From: Bimastos eiseni | Lineage: Eukaryota; Annelida; Clitellata; Crassiclitellata; Lumbricidae | Length of the DNA stretch: 64,000 bases | Assembly (NCBI GenBank): GCA_959347315.1 | Contig: OY365811.1 | Coordinates: 42,164,195 to 42,228,194, forward strand | Direction: 5' to 3' | Part shown: positions 47,776-57,714 of the stretch, one piece after another | Layout: each line of letters opens with the position of its first letter | How positions within the stretch are numbered: position 1 is the stretch's first letter | Position numbers and translations under genes: made by a program | The notes under the pieces: generated by a model | What the model saw: the letters and a program-made list of their open reading frames with translations, nothing else | What the model was told of the DNA's origin: nothing | Databases searched by the model: none

Positions 47776-48041
47776 GTTGGTCTTTGTTATTCCTGTTACT
47801 ATTCTTCTTCTTGTTGTTGCTATTCTTTTTATGCATGCTGCAATTTAATAATGTGCTGTAAGTGCTGCAAGAGACTGCGCAAAGCAAAAAAGCGGTCGTT
47901 AGACTCAGGATCCATGTCTTCTTGTTGCGAAGGTGAAGGGTTGGGTCCACATTTCAGTCAAAAGAAACCTTAACCGTTTGCTTCAACTGCAATGTTGATT
48001 ATGCTAATGACAATAATGCTGCTGGTTATGATAGTGATGAC

Positions 48042-48866
48042 TAGCAGAGGTCTGCGGGTGAAGCTTATTTGCTACCAGACCCGTACCCGACCCGTACTCA
48101 AAATTCCGACCCGACCCGTACCCGCGGGGATACCAGTACCCGTGATATCATTACCATACCTTCTCATAGTTGAGCAGCCATGGGGTAGCTATGGCGGCGG
48201 AAGCGGTAAAGAAGGAAATGGAGGAGTAGAGGGGAAAGGAAGAAGAGGAAGAGGAGGAGGGCTAGGTGGAGGAGTAGTAAAAGAGGAGTAGGAAGAGGAA
48301 GAAAAGGATGAAGAGGTAGACGAGGATTACTGAACTCTAGGAGGAGAGAAGGATGAGGAGTAGGAAAAAAGTGGGAGGGATGGAAGAGAAGAGGCGGCAG
48401 ATGGGCGGAAGCAGAAAGGAAAGCTGGAGGATGAAGGTGAAGGTGAAGAGGAGGATAAATATGAAGACGAGATGGAGGAGGAAAAGAGGAAGAGAAAGAG
48501 CTGTACGAGGAGCAGGAGGAGGAAGAAATGAAGGAGGAGAAACTGAATATTAGGATCAGCATGAGGAGTAGCAAGAAAAGGAGAAGGAAGGGAGTGAGAA
48601 AAACAGCGATTTACGCAAACGGTGGATGCGGACCAACTTGAATTTCGAATGTACCATGTTGTCTATAATAGTAATTAAGTCTTTGATGATGCAAGATTCA
48701 CCTACATATTTAATGGTGACATTGTAGCCTTAAAACTTGACGTTGACACGGGTAAAACCAGGTATACCAATACCCGTGATTAGTCTACCCGTACCCGACC
48801 CGTAAAATCCGTACCCTACCCGTACCCGCGAGTATGGGTCGGGTGTGGGTAACCCGCGGGTAGGCC
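48042..48866. mobile_element. Possible hAT-like non-autonomous element, purine-rich interior
   Basis: The left end CAGAGGTCTGCGGGTGAAGC and the reverse complement of the right end, CAGTAGGCCTACCCGCGGGT, share CAG-GG-CT-CGGGT. ACCCGTACCCGACCCGTA-type motifs lie inside both ends (about 48080-48145 and 48740-48860). The 48180-48560 interior is GGAGGAAGAGG-rich and gives spurious open frames. No matching 8-bp target duplication was found. Confidence 0.45.
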
Positions 48867-48974
48867 TACTGATATACATGCTGACCCCATTGACTAGGCA
48901 CCCGTTTCTGGGTTTAACATCGGCCAGTAACTATCCCACGGTTGACTAAGTGGCTTTATCGTTGGATAGTTATC

Positions 48975-49280
48975 GATGAATCAATCACACTTGATATAGC
49001 GCCTCTTCAAGAAACCTACTCAGAGGCGCTCCCAGTCCAACCGTGGTCAAAGAGGACAGTTTTAAGAGAAGAGTAGAAGATGATGAGGTGATCCTAGGTA
49101 AAAGCCAGAGGTCCTGAGGAAGCCCATTCTAAGTGGCTGGGCCCGCCACAGAGAAGGCACGATGCTGCAGAATAGCAGTGCGTGAGAATGGAGCGCTGAG
49201 AAGGCCTTGGACAGCAGAGCGCAGCGCCCTCTGAGCACTGCAGCAGTCGGTTTTAAAGCCAGAAACTATTGTCTTCAAAA
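48975..49280 (+). mobile_element. SINE-like repeat (TATAGCGCCTCTTCAAGAAA family)
   Basis: TTGATATAGCGCCTCTTCAA, GAAACCTACTCAGAGGCGCT, CCCAGTCCAACCGTGGTCAA. Related copies are at 57505-57670 (GATATAGCACCTCTTCAAGA), 34315-34380, 46755-46815 and 49510-49600. GCGCCTC and GAGGCGC form a small stem near the 5' end. Confidence 0.6.
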
Positions 49281-49284
49281 CTCC

Positions 49285-49395
49285 TCCACCGCTTGCAGTT
49301 CAGCAGTGCCAGTCCCAAGCCTGGATAAATGAGGTGGGCGACGCTACTGGTTCTTGTTATCACACAGCGTCGTTAAACTGCAACTATCACCAAGT
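49285..49395 (-). mobile_element. ~110 bp dispersed repeat copy (inverted)
   Basis: CCGCTTGCAGTTCAGCAGTG, CCAGTCCCAAGCCTGGATAA, ATGAGGTGGGCGACGCTACT, ATCACACAGCGTCGTTAAAC, TGCAACTA. The rest of intron 3 to 51300 has no supported exon. Confidence 0.85.
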
Positions 49396-51326
49396 GGCTT
49401 ACCGTGGCTCTCTAGCGTAACGAGACCTACCCATGGAGAGACGCAGAACTAACGGAACCATTATGTTCAATTTTTAGACAACAGCTACTGCTTCTTTGCT
49501 AATTCATCCATCCATCCATTCATTCATTAATAAAATTAGTTATATCAAAAGCGCTCCCAACTCCAGCCTGGAAAAAGGAAAACTTTTAAATGACCATAAA
49601 ATATGCCACGACACGATTTGGGGAACAGGCGTAACTCCATTGAAGACCATTCCAAACCGTTTGGCCTACCACAGGAAATAAGCGAGTAGGCTTAGTACTA
49701 CTTTTGATTGATGGTGATGATAAAAATTCTTTATTTAAAAAATGATTTCGATAATCGTAATGATAATATTAGCGACAATAATAATTAAATAATATCATTA
49801 GTAAATAATTAAAATAGCACTTTTTTAACAAGGAATATAATTGCATCAACAATGAGCAATATATATATTGTCTGGTAAGTGAGAATTCCTTCGTTAAAAA
49901 CCTTTTAAAACTCTAGATTGATGCGATATTATTTTCCTCGAAATCTGTATCGTTTGAGTAGATCTTAAGTATAGTCTATAGGCAGGAATCAAACGATAAT
50001 TTTATAGCCGAAAAGAAATTCAATGAAAGAAATCCATAAATACAAAACGAAATTAATTGCAATTATTGTCTTCAAAGACGTAAACGGTCCTTGTGGTTAT
50101 AACTCGTAAGCCCTCGTTAGACTTTGGAATAATAAAAACGTGTTTAGTAAAATAATGAATTCGTTTCTATGCCTGCCTAACGAGCTCAGAATTAATTGCA
50201 GATGTTAAATTATATATTTTGAGAACGGATTTAACATCATTTGTAATATTTATGCATGCATGTAAATAGCTTATGTGCATCGAGGAAGAGCAATCGTTTC
50301 ACACCTTTTTAAAGGTTTCACTAGTTGTATATGTACAAGATGAGCAAACCACTAACATAGTTAATTCTTGACCTTTGCAAAAGAGCACAGTTGGCCAGTC
50401 CTCTCCTTCAACGTCTCATCTTCCCAGTGACAGCGTATGGTCAGCGTACTCGTTATACCTGAGTTGACGTAGGTGGAGAAGAAGTGTAGAACCAAATTTC
50501 TGCCATGTGAAGGAGATTAGAAAACCCGAATCCAGAGGAAACATGTGACAGCTGCACCAACGCACAGCTGCACGTAATGAACCGTGCCTTTATAACCCAC
50601 CAATCCACCTTAAATAGGGTACACACAATAGATGGCTATTAACGCCAATGGGGTCTGTTGGAAACAATTATAAGTCTTAAGCTATCCGTCCATGATTTTC
50701 CCGCGTTCAACCCGGATGCGTAATTGGCGTCGTCTATCGAGAGACCGCGGTGACCTTTCTATTCGTTCGTATGTGATGCGTGACTCGCTGAGGGTGCGGT
50801 TTTTAGGGTTTGAGGTCAGAGGTTGAATGCTTGATGGCTGATCCGACTTGTGTTGGGGTTGAGCAGAATGCTGTTGCTATGTCTTCTCTGGGTTGCATAA
50901 TTTCTGTGAATAGTTTGGTTGTGCCACAGTTTACACTAGCAAGTAGTAACTAGTAAGTACTACAAGTAACAGTATTTGTAATTTTTAATGTTAATAACAC
51001 TCGGACCCACTGTCTATCCAAGTAATGTACTACGATACTCGGCCGAGTCGAGTATCAATTCAAAATTTCAAGTGGGAGTGTGCTAATTCTTCCATTTAAA
51101 CTCTTCCGCTTTTCTAGCCCAAAAAAGAGGGGAGGGAGGGAGAGGGGGGATAATTATAGCAGTGTCTTAAACTAGACGTCGGGTTTGAAACATTAACAAC
51201 TTCATTTTTTAGCCTCGGCATATGAGGTCAAGCGGTCAGTCCTCTCTCTCCCTCTCCATTTCGTCTTCATACCAACAGTCTGTTTAGGATTCTAACAGGT
51301 TGTCATTTTTAAATCAAAAGAAATTA

Positions 51327-51617
51327 TCATTATTATTATTATCATTATTATCATTATCATTGTTATCATTATTATTATTATTACTATCATTATTATTATC
51401 AATAATATCATTATTATTATCATTTTTATTATCATTTTTATTATCATTATTATTATCATTATTATTATCATTATTATTATTATTATCATTATCATCATTA
51501 TTATTATCATTAATATCATTATTATTATCATTTTTATTATCATTATTATTATTATTATTATTATCATTATCATCATTATTATTATCATTAATATCATTAT
51601 TATTATCATTTTTATTA

Positions 51618-51651
<34 letters not shown>

Positions 51652-51719
51652 CATTATTATTATCATCATTATTATTATCATTATTATTATCATTATTATC
51701 ATTATCATTATTATTATTA

Positions 51720-51758
<39 letters not shown>
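51327..51758. repeat. ATT/ATC imperfect array directly before MLCK exon 4
   Basis: About 430 bp of TTATTATCATTA-type repeats, ending 28 bp before the exon 4 acceptor (51786). It is rich in T on the sense strand and so may act as an extended polypyrimidine/branch region. Open frames on both strands are artefacts. Confidence 0.95.
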
Positions 51759-51759
<1 letters not shown>

Positions 51760-51786
51760 AATGGCTGAATTTATTGTTGTCGACAG

Positions 51787-51977
51787 CTGACTAATTCCGT
51801 AGACTCGTTTGCGCTTGAGATACAAGAAACGGCGTCTGACGATGCTGGACGATACGTGTGCATAGCCAAGAACGAAGTCGGTGAGGCGCGAAGCATGGCC
51901 AGTCTAATGGTGCAGAAAGGTCTAGGTCACGGCCCAAAGGCCGGCCAGATAGACTTCAAGTCGGCACTTCAGAACAG
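51787..51977 (+). CDS. MLCK exon 4: back half of the Ig domain and first actin-binding motif
   Basis: 63 residues plus two bases. LTNSVDSFALEIQETASDDA and GRYVCIAKNEVGEARSMASL complete the Ig of exon 3 (DDAGRYVC is the E-F strand signature). The segment GQIDFKSALQNR then contains DFKSAL at 51952-51969, a conservative variant of the DFRxxL F-actin binding motif of MLCK. The acceptor GTCGACAG ends at 51786, straight after a 430 bp ATT/ATC array; donor ACAG|GTGGGA at 51978. Confidence 0.9.
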
Positions 51978-52269
51978 GTGGGAGATGATGCGGTTTGTAA
52001 ATGTAAATGAATATTGCGTAAACTATGATGACGTAGAACTGTTGGAAATATTGTGATGATGTAATTATGTCACTAAGAGACGATGCACGTAGATTTCCAA
52101 ATCTTTGAAAGCCTTGGATTCATTGTTAACGACTTCTCACAGCAGCACAGAATCCTTCACTAAAGATTGACACAGATAATTTTGGTTACAATATTTACAA
52201 TTTGTATTGCATAATGTGCTCCTAAGTTTCATTATCCTAAATACTGTTCTTAAATCATCATCATCATTA

Positions 52270-52760
52270 TTTATTATTCAACAGTTTAACGACATCTTAT
52301 AGCAACACAGGCTGTTGACGTCTTCAGAATTTGTTACATTTCAGTTCGATTTCATAGTTTTAATCCTTTATCTTTATGTTGTCTTTCTTTCTTTTGTCTT
52401 TCTGTTTTCTTTCTTCCTGTTCTGTTGTTCCATTTCTACATGACTGGTTGCTGAAACAGCAATATTCGACATATGGTTGTTGTAGATATTTCATAACATA
52501 TAAATGATTGTTACATTTTATTCCTACATATATAAACATACATATTGTATAAATATATGTATATATATATACATACAATGTACAAACATACATATGTAAA
52601 ATTTATTCATTTGGCCATATAGCTTCTTTTTTTCATGAAGGCTCTTTTTTGACCGTATTGGTCCTTTTCTTATTTCAGTTTTTTTCCCATGAAGGTTTTT
52701 CCATCTTATTTACAGAGCATCAAAACATTACATCAATATCAAGCTACCTACCTACAAATA
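52270..52760 (-). mobile_element. LINE 3' UTR fragment in MLCK intron 4
   Basis: Near-duplicate of 43135-43620: ATTATTCAACAGTTTAACGA, TGACGTCTTCAGAATTTGTT, CATGACTGGTTGCTGAAACA, TTGACCGTATTGG, CCCATGAAGGTTTTTCC. Element sense is minus, and the ATT run lies at the element's 3' side. Confidence 0.85.
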
Positions 52761-52829
52761 TTCGTCAAACTTTTATTATTGAATTTATTGATTGCGTTTT
52801 TTGGGTGTCTAAATCATGAATGTTGCTCT

Positions 52830-53480
52830 CAGGCAATTCCGAAATCGTTTCCTCTGCTTATATAGCACATTGCACAGTAATAGTGAGTTTTTACCGCTTT
52901 TTGAAGGAAGTGAGTGAATTTGAGTTATGAAGAGAGAGTTTCAGTCGATTCCATTCCTTAGGAGCAGAGGCAGGAAAGTGATGAAATGCACTAGAGCCCA
53001 TAACTGTTCTGCATCATGGCTCAGCTAAAAGACCTCCTGTACTTGATGATCGAAGGCAATGAGGAGGGATGTAAGGAGTTAGTAGACCATGAATATAGGT
53101 AGGTAGGTCACAGGTGTACTGGTGCTGAGGGCTTTTGTAGATGAAACAAGCCAGCTTAAATTTTATGCAGATAAGAGGCACTCATCAAGTGTTAGTTTAC
53201 CAGACCCACCAGTGTGACTGAGCAATATCGAGCTGAGTATCATCCGCATACTGTTGTTATTAGATTCCAAAGTGCTTAGCTATAGGCCTATGACTGATTG
53301 GGGAAGTAAAGACTGGAAATAATAAAGGGCCGAGGACAGATCCCTGGGGCACTCCAGTGCAAAGCGTTGGCTCAGACCGAGCGGTACCAATGTCCACCTG
53401 CTGATTAGTATCAACCAGGTAAGAAGCCTACCGGTTTAAGGCAGTCCCAGAAACTCCTATGCTTTTAGCAAGTAGCTAAA
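52830..53480 (-). mobile_element. CR1-like LINE reverse transcriptase pseudogene
   Basis: The minus strand carries two RT landmarks: TGVPQGSVLGPLLF (near 53330-53365) and, about 120 bp on, QQYADDTQLDIAQ (near 53220-53255), the YxDD catalytic motif. A C-terminal tail reads KEWNRLKLSLHNSNSLTSFK. The intervening part of the RT and thumb is deleted or shifted in frame, and stops occur, so it is inactive. GPLLF-YADD-WNxLP order is typical of CR1-like LINEs. From 53490 to 53930 nothing else was seen. Confidence 0.8.
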
Positions 53481-53931
53481 GCTGTAGCAATTTTGAACTG
53501 CACAAATTAGGTCTGTTACATAAAATTCTGTGTAAGATGTGATAATATAAAACTGTTACATAGGCCTACAATGACCTTAGTATTAGCAAATTGTATTAGG
53601 CTAAGCAAAAATAAAACAATGTAGGGATAGTACACTGATTACAACTCTGTTACTATTCTACTATTTTAGTATTCTATTCTGATATTAATATATGTTTACT
53701 CTAGTAATCTTTTATCACTACTACATTAAAACTATAATGCTGCATAACCATAATACCTTAAGACGTTATTAAGAAATGTATCTTGTGTAATAATATAATG
53801 TAACTTGTGTAGTAATATAATTTAACTTGTGTAAGATTGTAGTAGCGTAAGAATGTAGTGGTGTAACTAAAAGAATTACTGCAGATATAGGTAATCATTA
53901 TAAAATTACTTTATCGTATCAATTTTTACAG

Positions 53932-54157
53932 GACACAGTTGAAAACTTACAACTTACAATCAATGGACCAGTTCCATCGTCCAGACTTTCGATCCACCTT
54001 AAAGAATCATCCATCTGATGTTCGAACGAAGCCTACCGCCACCTGCCGACAGGTGGACTATTCGAGCGTAGAGGGCGCTGCTGTCTCCATGAGTTGCCAT
54101 GTTGGGGGAATTCCAGAGCCAAAAATAGCCTGGTTCAAGGAGATGCAATTGGTTGAA
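53932..54157 (+). CDS. MLCK exon 5: second actin-binding motif and front half of an Ig
   Basis: The first base completes an Arg codon, then TQLKTYNLQSMDQFHR and PDFRSTLKN. DFRSTL at 53984-54001 is a perfect DFRxxL actin-binding motif, 26 residues after DFKSAL. Next come TATCRQVDYSSVEGAAVSMS, CHVGGIPEPKIAWFKEMQLV: an Ig A-C strand segment with its Cys and Trp. Acceptor TTTTACAG (53931). The donor GAA|GTAGGT at 54158 keeps phase 0; an alternative GTGAAA donor 4 bases on would break the frame. Confidence 0.9.
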
Positions 54158-54349
54158 GTAGGTGAAATTGGATGAAAGTGTAAATGGATGATTTGAATTG
54201 AAGAGGAATTAACTGCAAGTGGAAGTTGGATTTAAATGAAGTTTAGATGGAATTGGGAATTAAGAGTGAATTGGTTTTAATATAAATGTGAATTTAATTT
54301 AAGTTAAACGTTTTGTGATTCCTTAGGGCAGTGTGTGAAGTAGACAGAT

Positions 54350-54600
54350 ATGTGGTCAAGGCGTGGAGAGGGGTCAGGTAAGGTGACGATATGGGTCAGG
54401 TCAAGGTATGGATAGGGGTCATGTCAATATATATGAAGTAACGGGTCAAAGTATGAAGAGTCAGATCAAGGCCAATGTATGCAGAAGGGTCAGGTCAAGG
54501 TCAATGTATGGAAAAGGATGGGGTCAAGGTTTGGAGATGTCATGCCTGGTCAAGTTGTTGATTGAAGTCATGCCAACGTATGGACAGGTCATGCGGACTC
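54350..54600 (+). repeat. GGTCA-rich imperfect tandem in MLCK intron 5
   Basis: I count about twelve GGTCA motifs in 250 bp, mostly in GGGTCAGGTCAAGGTATGGA-like units. 54492-54503 is AGGTCAAGGTCA, two nuclear-receptor half-sites in direct order. It may be only a decayed minisatellite; a regulatory role is speculative. Confidence 0.6.
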
Positions 54601-54661
54601 ATGCCAGGTAAAAATGCAGAGAGGAGGTAAGGCTAAGATGGGTATGGAATTTACTTTCCAG

Positions 54662-54809
54662 CCTTCTCAATCTGCAACGCTCACATGTCTGTCTGGTGTT
54701 TCAACTCTGGAGCTGACCCCTGTGGAGGCCGGAAGCGCTGGAACCTACACCTGCCAGGCGGAAAACGAACTCGGAAGCTCCTCAGCCACCTGCAGACTCT
54801 CCGTTCGAG
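54662..54809 (+). CDS. MLCK exon 6: back half of the Ig domain
   Basis: 49 residues plus one base: PSQSATLTCLSGVSTLELTP, then VEAGSAGTYTCQAENELGSS and SATCRLSVR. SAGTYTCxAxNELG is the canonical F-strand and F-G turn of an I-set Ig. Acceptor TTTCCAG (54661), donor TCGAG|GTAGGT (54810). The 504-bp intron before it contains a run of GGTCA motifs. Confidence 0.85.
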
Positions 54810-54899
54810 GTAGGTACTTGCTAGTCTTGCATCCAGAATAAAAATGGGATTCATTTGTCCTTTGTTAGTAGTTAGTAGTTAGTCCTTTGTTAATAGTAG

Positions 54900-55015
54900 G
54901 CCTAGTAGCTGTTTCTGTATAACTACACTGTGATAAAAAGATCATTAGCGTCGACCTCCTCCTTTTTTCAGATTTGGCACTGGCACTGCCAGAGTGTGAG
55001 CGGTAACAGTGTGTG
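54900..55015 (+). mobile_element. ~110 bp dispersed repeat copy
   Basis: ACTACACTGTGATAAAAAGA, TCATTAGCGTCGACCTCCTC, CTTTTTTCAGATTTGGCACT, GGCACTGCCAGAGTGTGAGC. In MLCK intron 6. Confidence 0.8.
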
Positions 55016-55494
55016 CAAACACACTTTATGTACCGTTAACATAGACAGATAGTTATACAAGGGCGTCCTTTCAGGTAAAACTCGGAGTAGACCATCATTA
55101 TTTTGTGCAAGATGGCTTTTAACTCTGTTGTCTTATTTAGTTTATTAGTTTGCTGTTGCGATTATTGTATTTCAGTTCACTTTATAAATGTTTATTCTTT
55201 GTATTTTCTTCTCTGCTCTCGCCGTCTTATTCGTGTCTGGCAGATTTTTTTAAAGCGATGATATTAGATTTAGACGAAGTATCCTTGCGTTGCTGGGATT
55301 ACGATTATTGTGGATAATGACCGCGTATGACATTCTAGTCAAGCTTGTTACAGAAGTATAAATAGCTATGAAAGAACCTGTTTTTGAGGTGTCCAAGTAG
55401 AATAGTTTTGAACTATTCACTTTCTTGTGTAGTTGGTCGGGTCATTGACTATGCCTTTTACTTGGATATATTTCTAATCTTGATCGATCCAGTA

Positions 55495-55775
55495 ATGAAG
55501 ACTATTATCTGCTACTTCATCTCGTTCCTTGCGCTCTGTTGATCGTCTTGATCGTCTTGATCATTAAATAAAAAGTTTTGTTCCCAGGACTAAAGCTGCC
55601 TTGACCCAACACAGGGCATTTGCTGTTGTGGGTCCATCTACCTGGAATGACCTTCCTCTGTCACTAAGACTCTCCATCGTTCTATAAAGGTGTTTCTTTT
55701 CCATTAGAGTTTCCGTGCTGAGAGCGCCTCTGAATAGTTATTCTGTGAGAGGAGCTATATAAATCTAAAGATATG
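55495..55775 (+). mobile_element. CR1-like LINE 3' end fragment in MLCK intron 6
   Basis: LRSVDRLDRLDH, then RTKAALTQHRAFAVVGPSTW, NDLPLSLR, and a tail ending GAGAGGAGCTATATAAATCT. It ends about 115 bp before the exon 7 acceptor. Best-preserved copy of this fragment in the window. Confidence 0.75.
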
Positions 55776-55890
55776 ATTAGTATTTGTTTGGACACAAGAA
55801 TGAGTGATTTTGGTGCGACATCGGTTGATGCATTAGTCTTCAAACGCGGGTGCTATATGATTTTTTATCAACTACAACTACATTTACAAG

Positions 55891-56679
55891 GGTCTGGAAA
55901 CATTTTAGGAGCAAGTTGTGGAACAGAAAGTCCAAAAGAGTGCTCTCACCAGGATTCCAATCCTGTCAGCAACATTTTAGCGAAAAAGGATGACTTTCAA
56001 AATTACGATAAATATTCCCCTACCAAAACCACGAAGAGGCCCCCTCTGAGCTCTAGCTGCAATGAGGATGAAGCTAATCGAAGCCCAAGGGTCTCAAAAA
56101 GGTCAAATGAATCTGAAGAAAGACCCTCTCTCTGCTCTCACAGCAATGAGGAGGACGCTGATCGCAGCCCACGGGTTGTGAAAAGGTCAAATGAAGAAAG
56201 ACCCTCTAACGGCAATGAGGAGGAAAATAATCGGAGCCCAAGGGTCACAGAAAGGTCAAATGAATCTGAAGAACACACTTTTAGAACAGCTGAGGAGAAA
56301 TCTTCCCCTGCAGGTGATGGGAATCCTGCGGAACTCTCGAAATCCCAGAGCAACTCCTTGCCTCAGGCTAAGAACTCTCAGATTTCCACGGAAAACCCGT
56401 CAACAAATTCGCAGCCAGAATTTCTTGGGACGGGAAAAACCGATTCATCCACTGCGCAGGTGGGCTCCATTGCCATTGAAGATGAGGATGATGATGCTTT
56501 TGAGCCAGTTGCAAATGATGTTCTTTCCTCAACAGTCGACGAACCGCCATTCATTGAAGACCTACAGCCAGAGAATGTACACATCTGCTGTGGGTCTGAT
56601 ATCCTGCTCGTCGCTCGTTTTAGCGGTCACCCGCTCCCGCAAATGAAATGGCTCAAGGGCACAGAACTTCTGGCACAAG
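55891..56679 (+). CDS. MLCK exon 7: long Ser/Glu/Asn-rich insert, then front half of an Ig
   Basis: 263 residues, the largest exon. The first 210 or so are low-complexity and charged, and contain three tandem repeats of 24-27 residues built on NEDEANRSPRVSKRSNESEE, at about 56060-56130, 56143-56208 and 56212-56277. Each repeat has RSPRV followed by a basic RSN. An acidic run (IEDEDDDAFEP) and then EPPFIEDLQPENVHICCG, VARFSGHPLPQMKWLKGTEL begin the Ig next to the FN3. Acceptor TTACAAG (55890), donor GCACAAG|GTACAA (56680). The entry phase matches exon 6. The position corresponds to the variable repeat region between actin-binding motifs and the Ig-FN3-kinase block in vertebrate MLCK. The repeat itself is not one I know. 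Confidence 0.9.
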
Positions 56680-57177
56680 GTACAATTTGTTTTGTTTAAT
56701 TTGATCTTTTAAAGTTTTATATTTGCTGATATTTAAAAAAAATTATTCATGGTATTTATTTAATGCTTTTTATAATTTTTGAGTTTGTTTTTACTTCTTT
56801 CAATTGCATTCTTTCAATTTTATTCTATTGATGCCTTTTATAATTTTTAAATTTGTTTGTATTTCTTTCAATTGTATTTGATCGATGTTTTTTATGTACA
56901 AAACCATTGAGATGTCCTGGGCAATATATTTAGATTTGCAAGTGTAAGCTGAACCATCATAAAACTCACATTTCTACAATACAGTACAACTGTCATTTGA
57001 TGAAGGCCATGTCCCAAAGCTGTTGCTATTTAACGTTTTAAATCTGAAAATGTTTGATGGAACTTCAACCACTAGCCAGTAGAAATTTTTTATGCAAGGA
57101 GAAATATTCAAGCCCTTATAAATGTTTATAAAAATGTAAATATCTATGTGGGTTTTATTTTGTTTTATTATTTTCAG

Positions 57178-57321
57178 ATGATAGAATTCGATTTGAAACC
57201 AAACCTCGGCTGGTGGAGTTGATGATCTTGAACGCCCAGCCTGAAGACACTGGGATTTACACGCTCGTCATCACCAATGAGTTCGGTGAAGACAAACAAC
57301 TATCATCTGTCACAGTGGAAG
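57178..57321 (+). CDS. MLCK exon 8: back half of the Ig preceding FN3
   Basis: 48 residues starting with a split Asp: DDRIRFETKPRLVELMILNA, then QPEDTGIYTLVITNEFGEDK and QLSSVTVE. EDTGIYT-V-TNEFGE is the E-F-G strand pattern; the F-strand Cys is replaced by Leu (YTLVI), and the Trp is in exon 7. Acceptor ATTTTCAG (57177), donor GGAAG|GTTTGT (57322). Confidence 0.9.
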
Positions 57322-57504
57322 GTTTGTCCAACTCGACTTATTCAATCAATCAATCAATCAATTAATGAAATTTGATATAGTGTCTCTTTAGCACTCGAGA
57401 ATAAACTGTGCTTGGCTTTCGAGTGGCACTTTAGAAGTGTGGAGATTATGACTATGATTCAAAGAAATTGCTGAGATTACAGTTCTGTATGTTTCTATTA
57501 ACCG

Positions 57505-57670
57505 ATACATCAATCAATCAATGAAACTTGATATAGCACCTCTTCAAGAAATCTACTCAGTCCAACCTTGGCCAAAAGAGACAGACTCCAGAGTGGAATA
57601 AAAATGGGGCAGATCCAAAGATCCAATGGGAGGACATTCGAAACACAGCCGAAGAACATGATTCTGCATC
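57505..57670 (+). mobile_element. SINE-like repeat copy in MLCK intron 8
   Basis: CAATCAATGAAACTTGATAT, AGCACCTCTTCAAGAAATCT, ACTCAGTCCAACCTTGGCCA, collinear with 48975-49110. It ends close to the exon 9 acceptor (57714). A shorter relative lies at 57340-57400. Confidence 0.6.
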
Positions 57671-57714
57671 ATCTGTTTGACAAGTTGATTTACTACCTTC
57701 TTTTGTATCTGCAG

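Noticed and set aside
47776..47973. Extension of the 47434-47973 open frame past the MLCK exon 3 donor (Cys/Tyr/Ser-rich)
   Set aside because: The Ig domain continues in phase at 51787, and the extension is simple TTGTTGCTATTC sequence; read-through of the intron explains it.
48164..48574. 136-codon Ser/Leu/Pro-rich frame on the minus strand
   Set aside because: Complement of a GGAGGAAGA tract; no independent evidence of coding.
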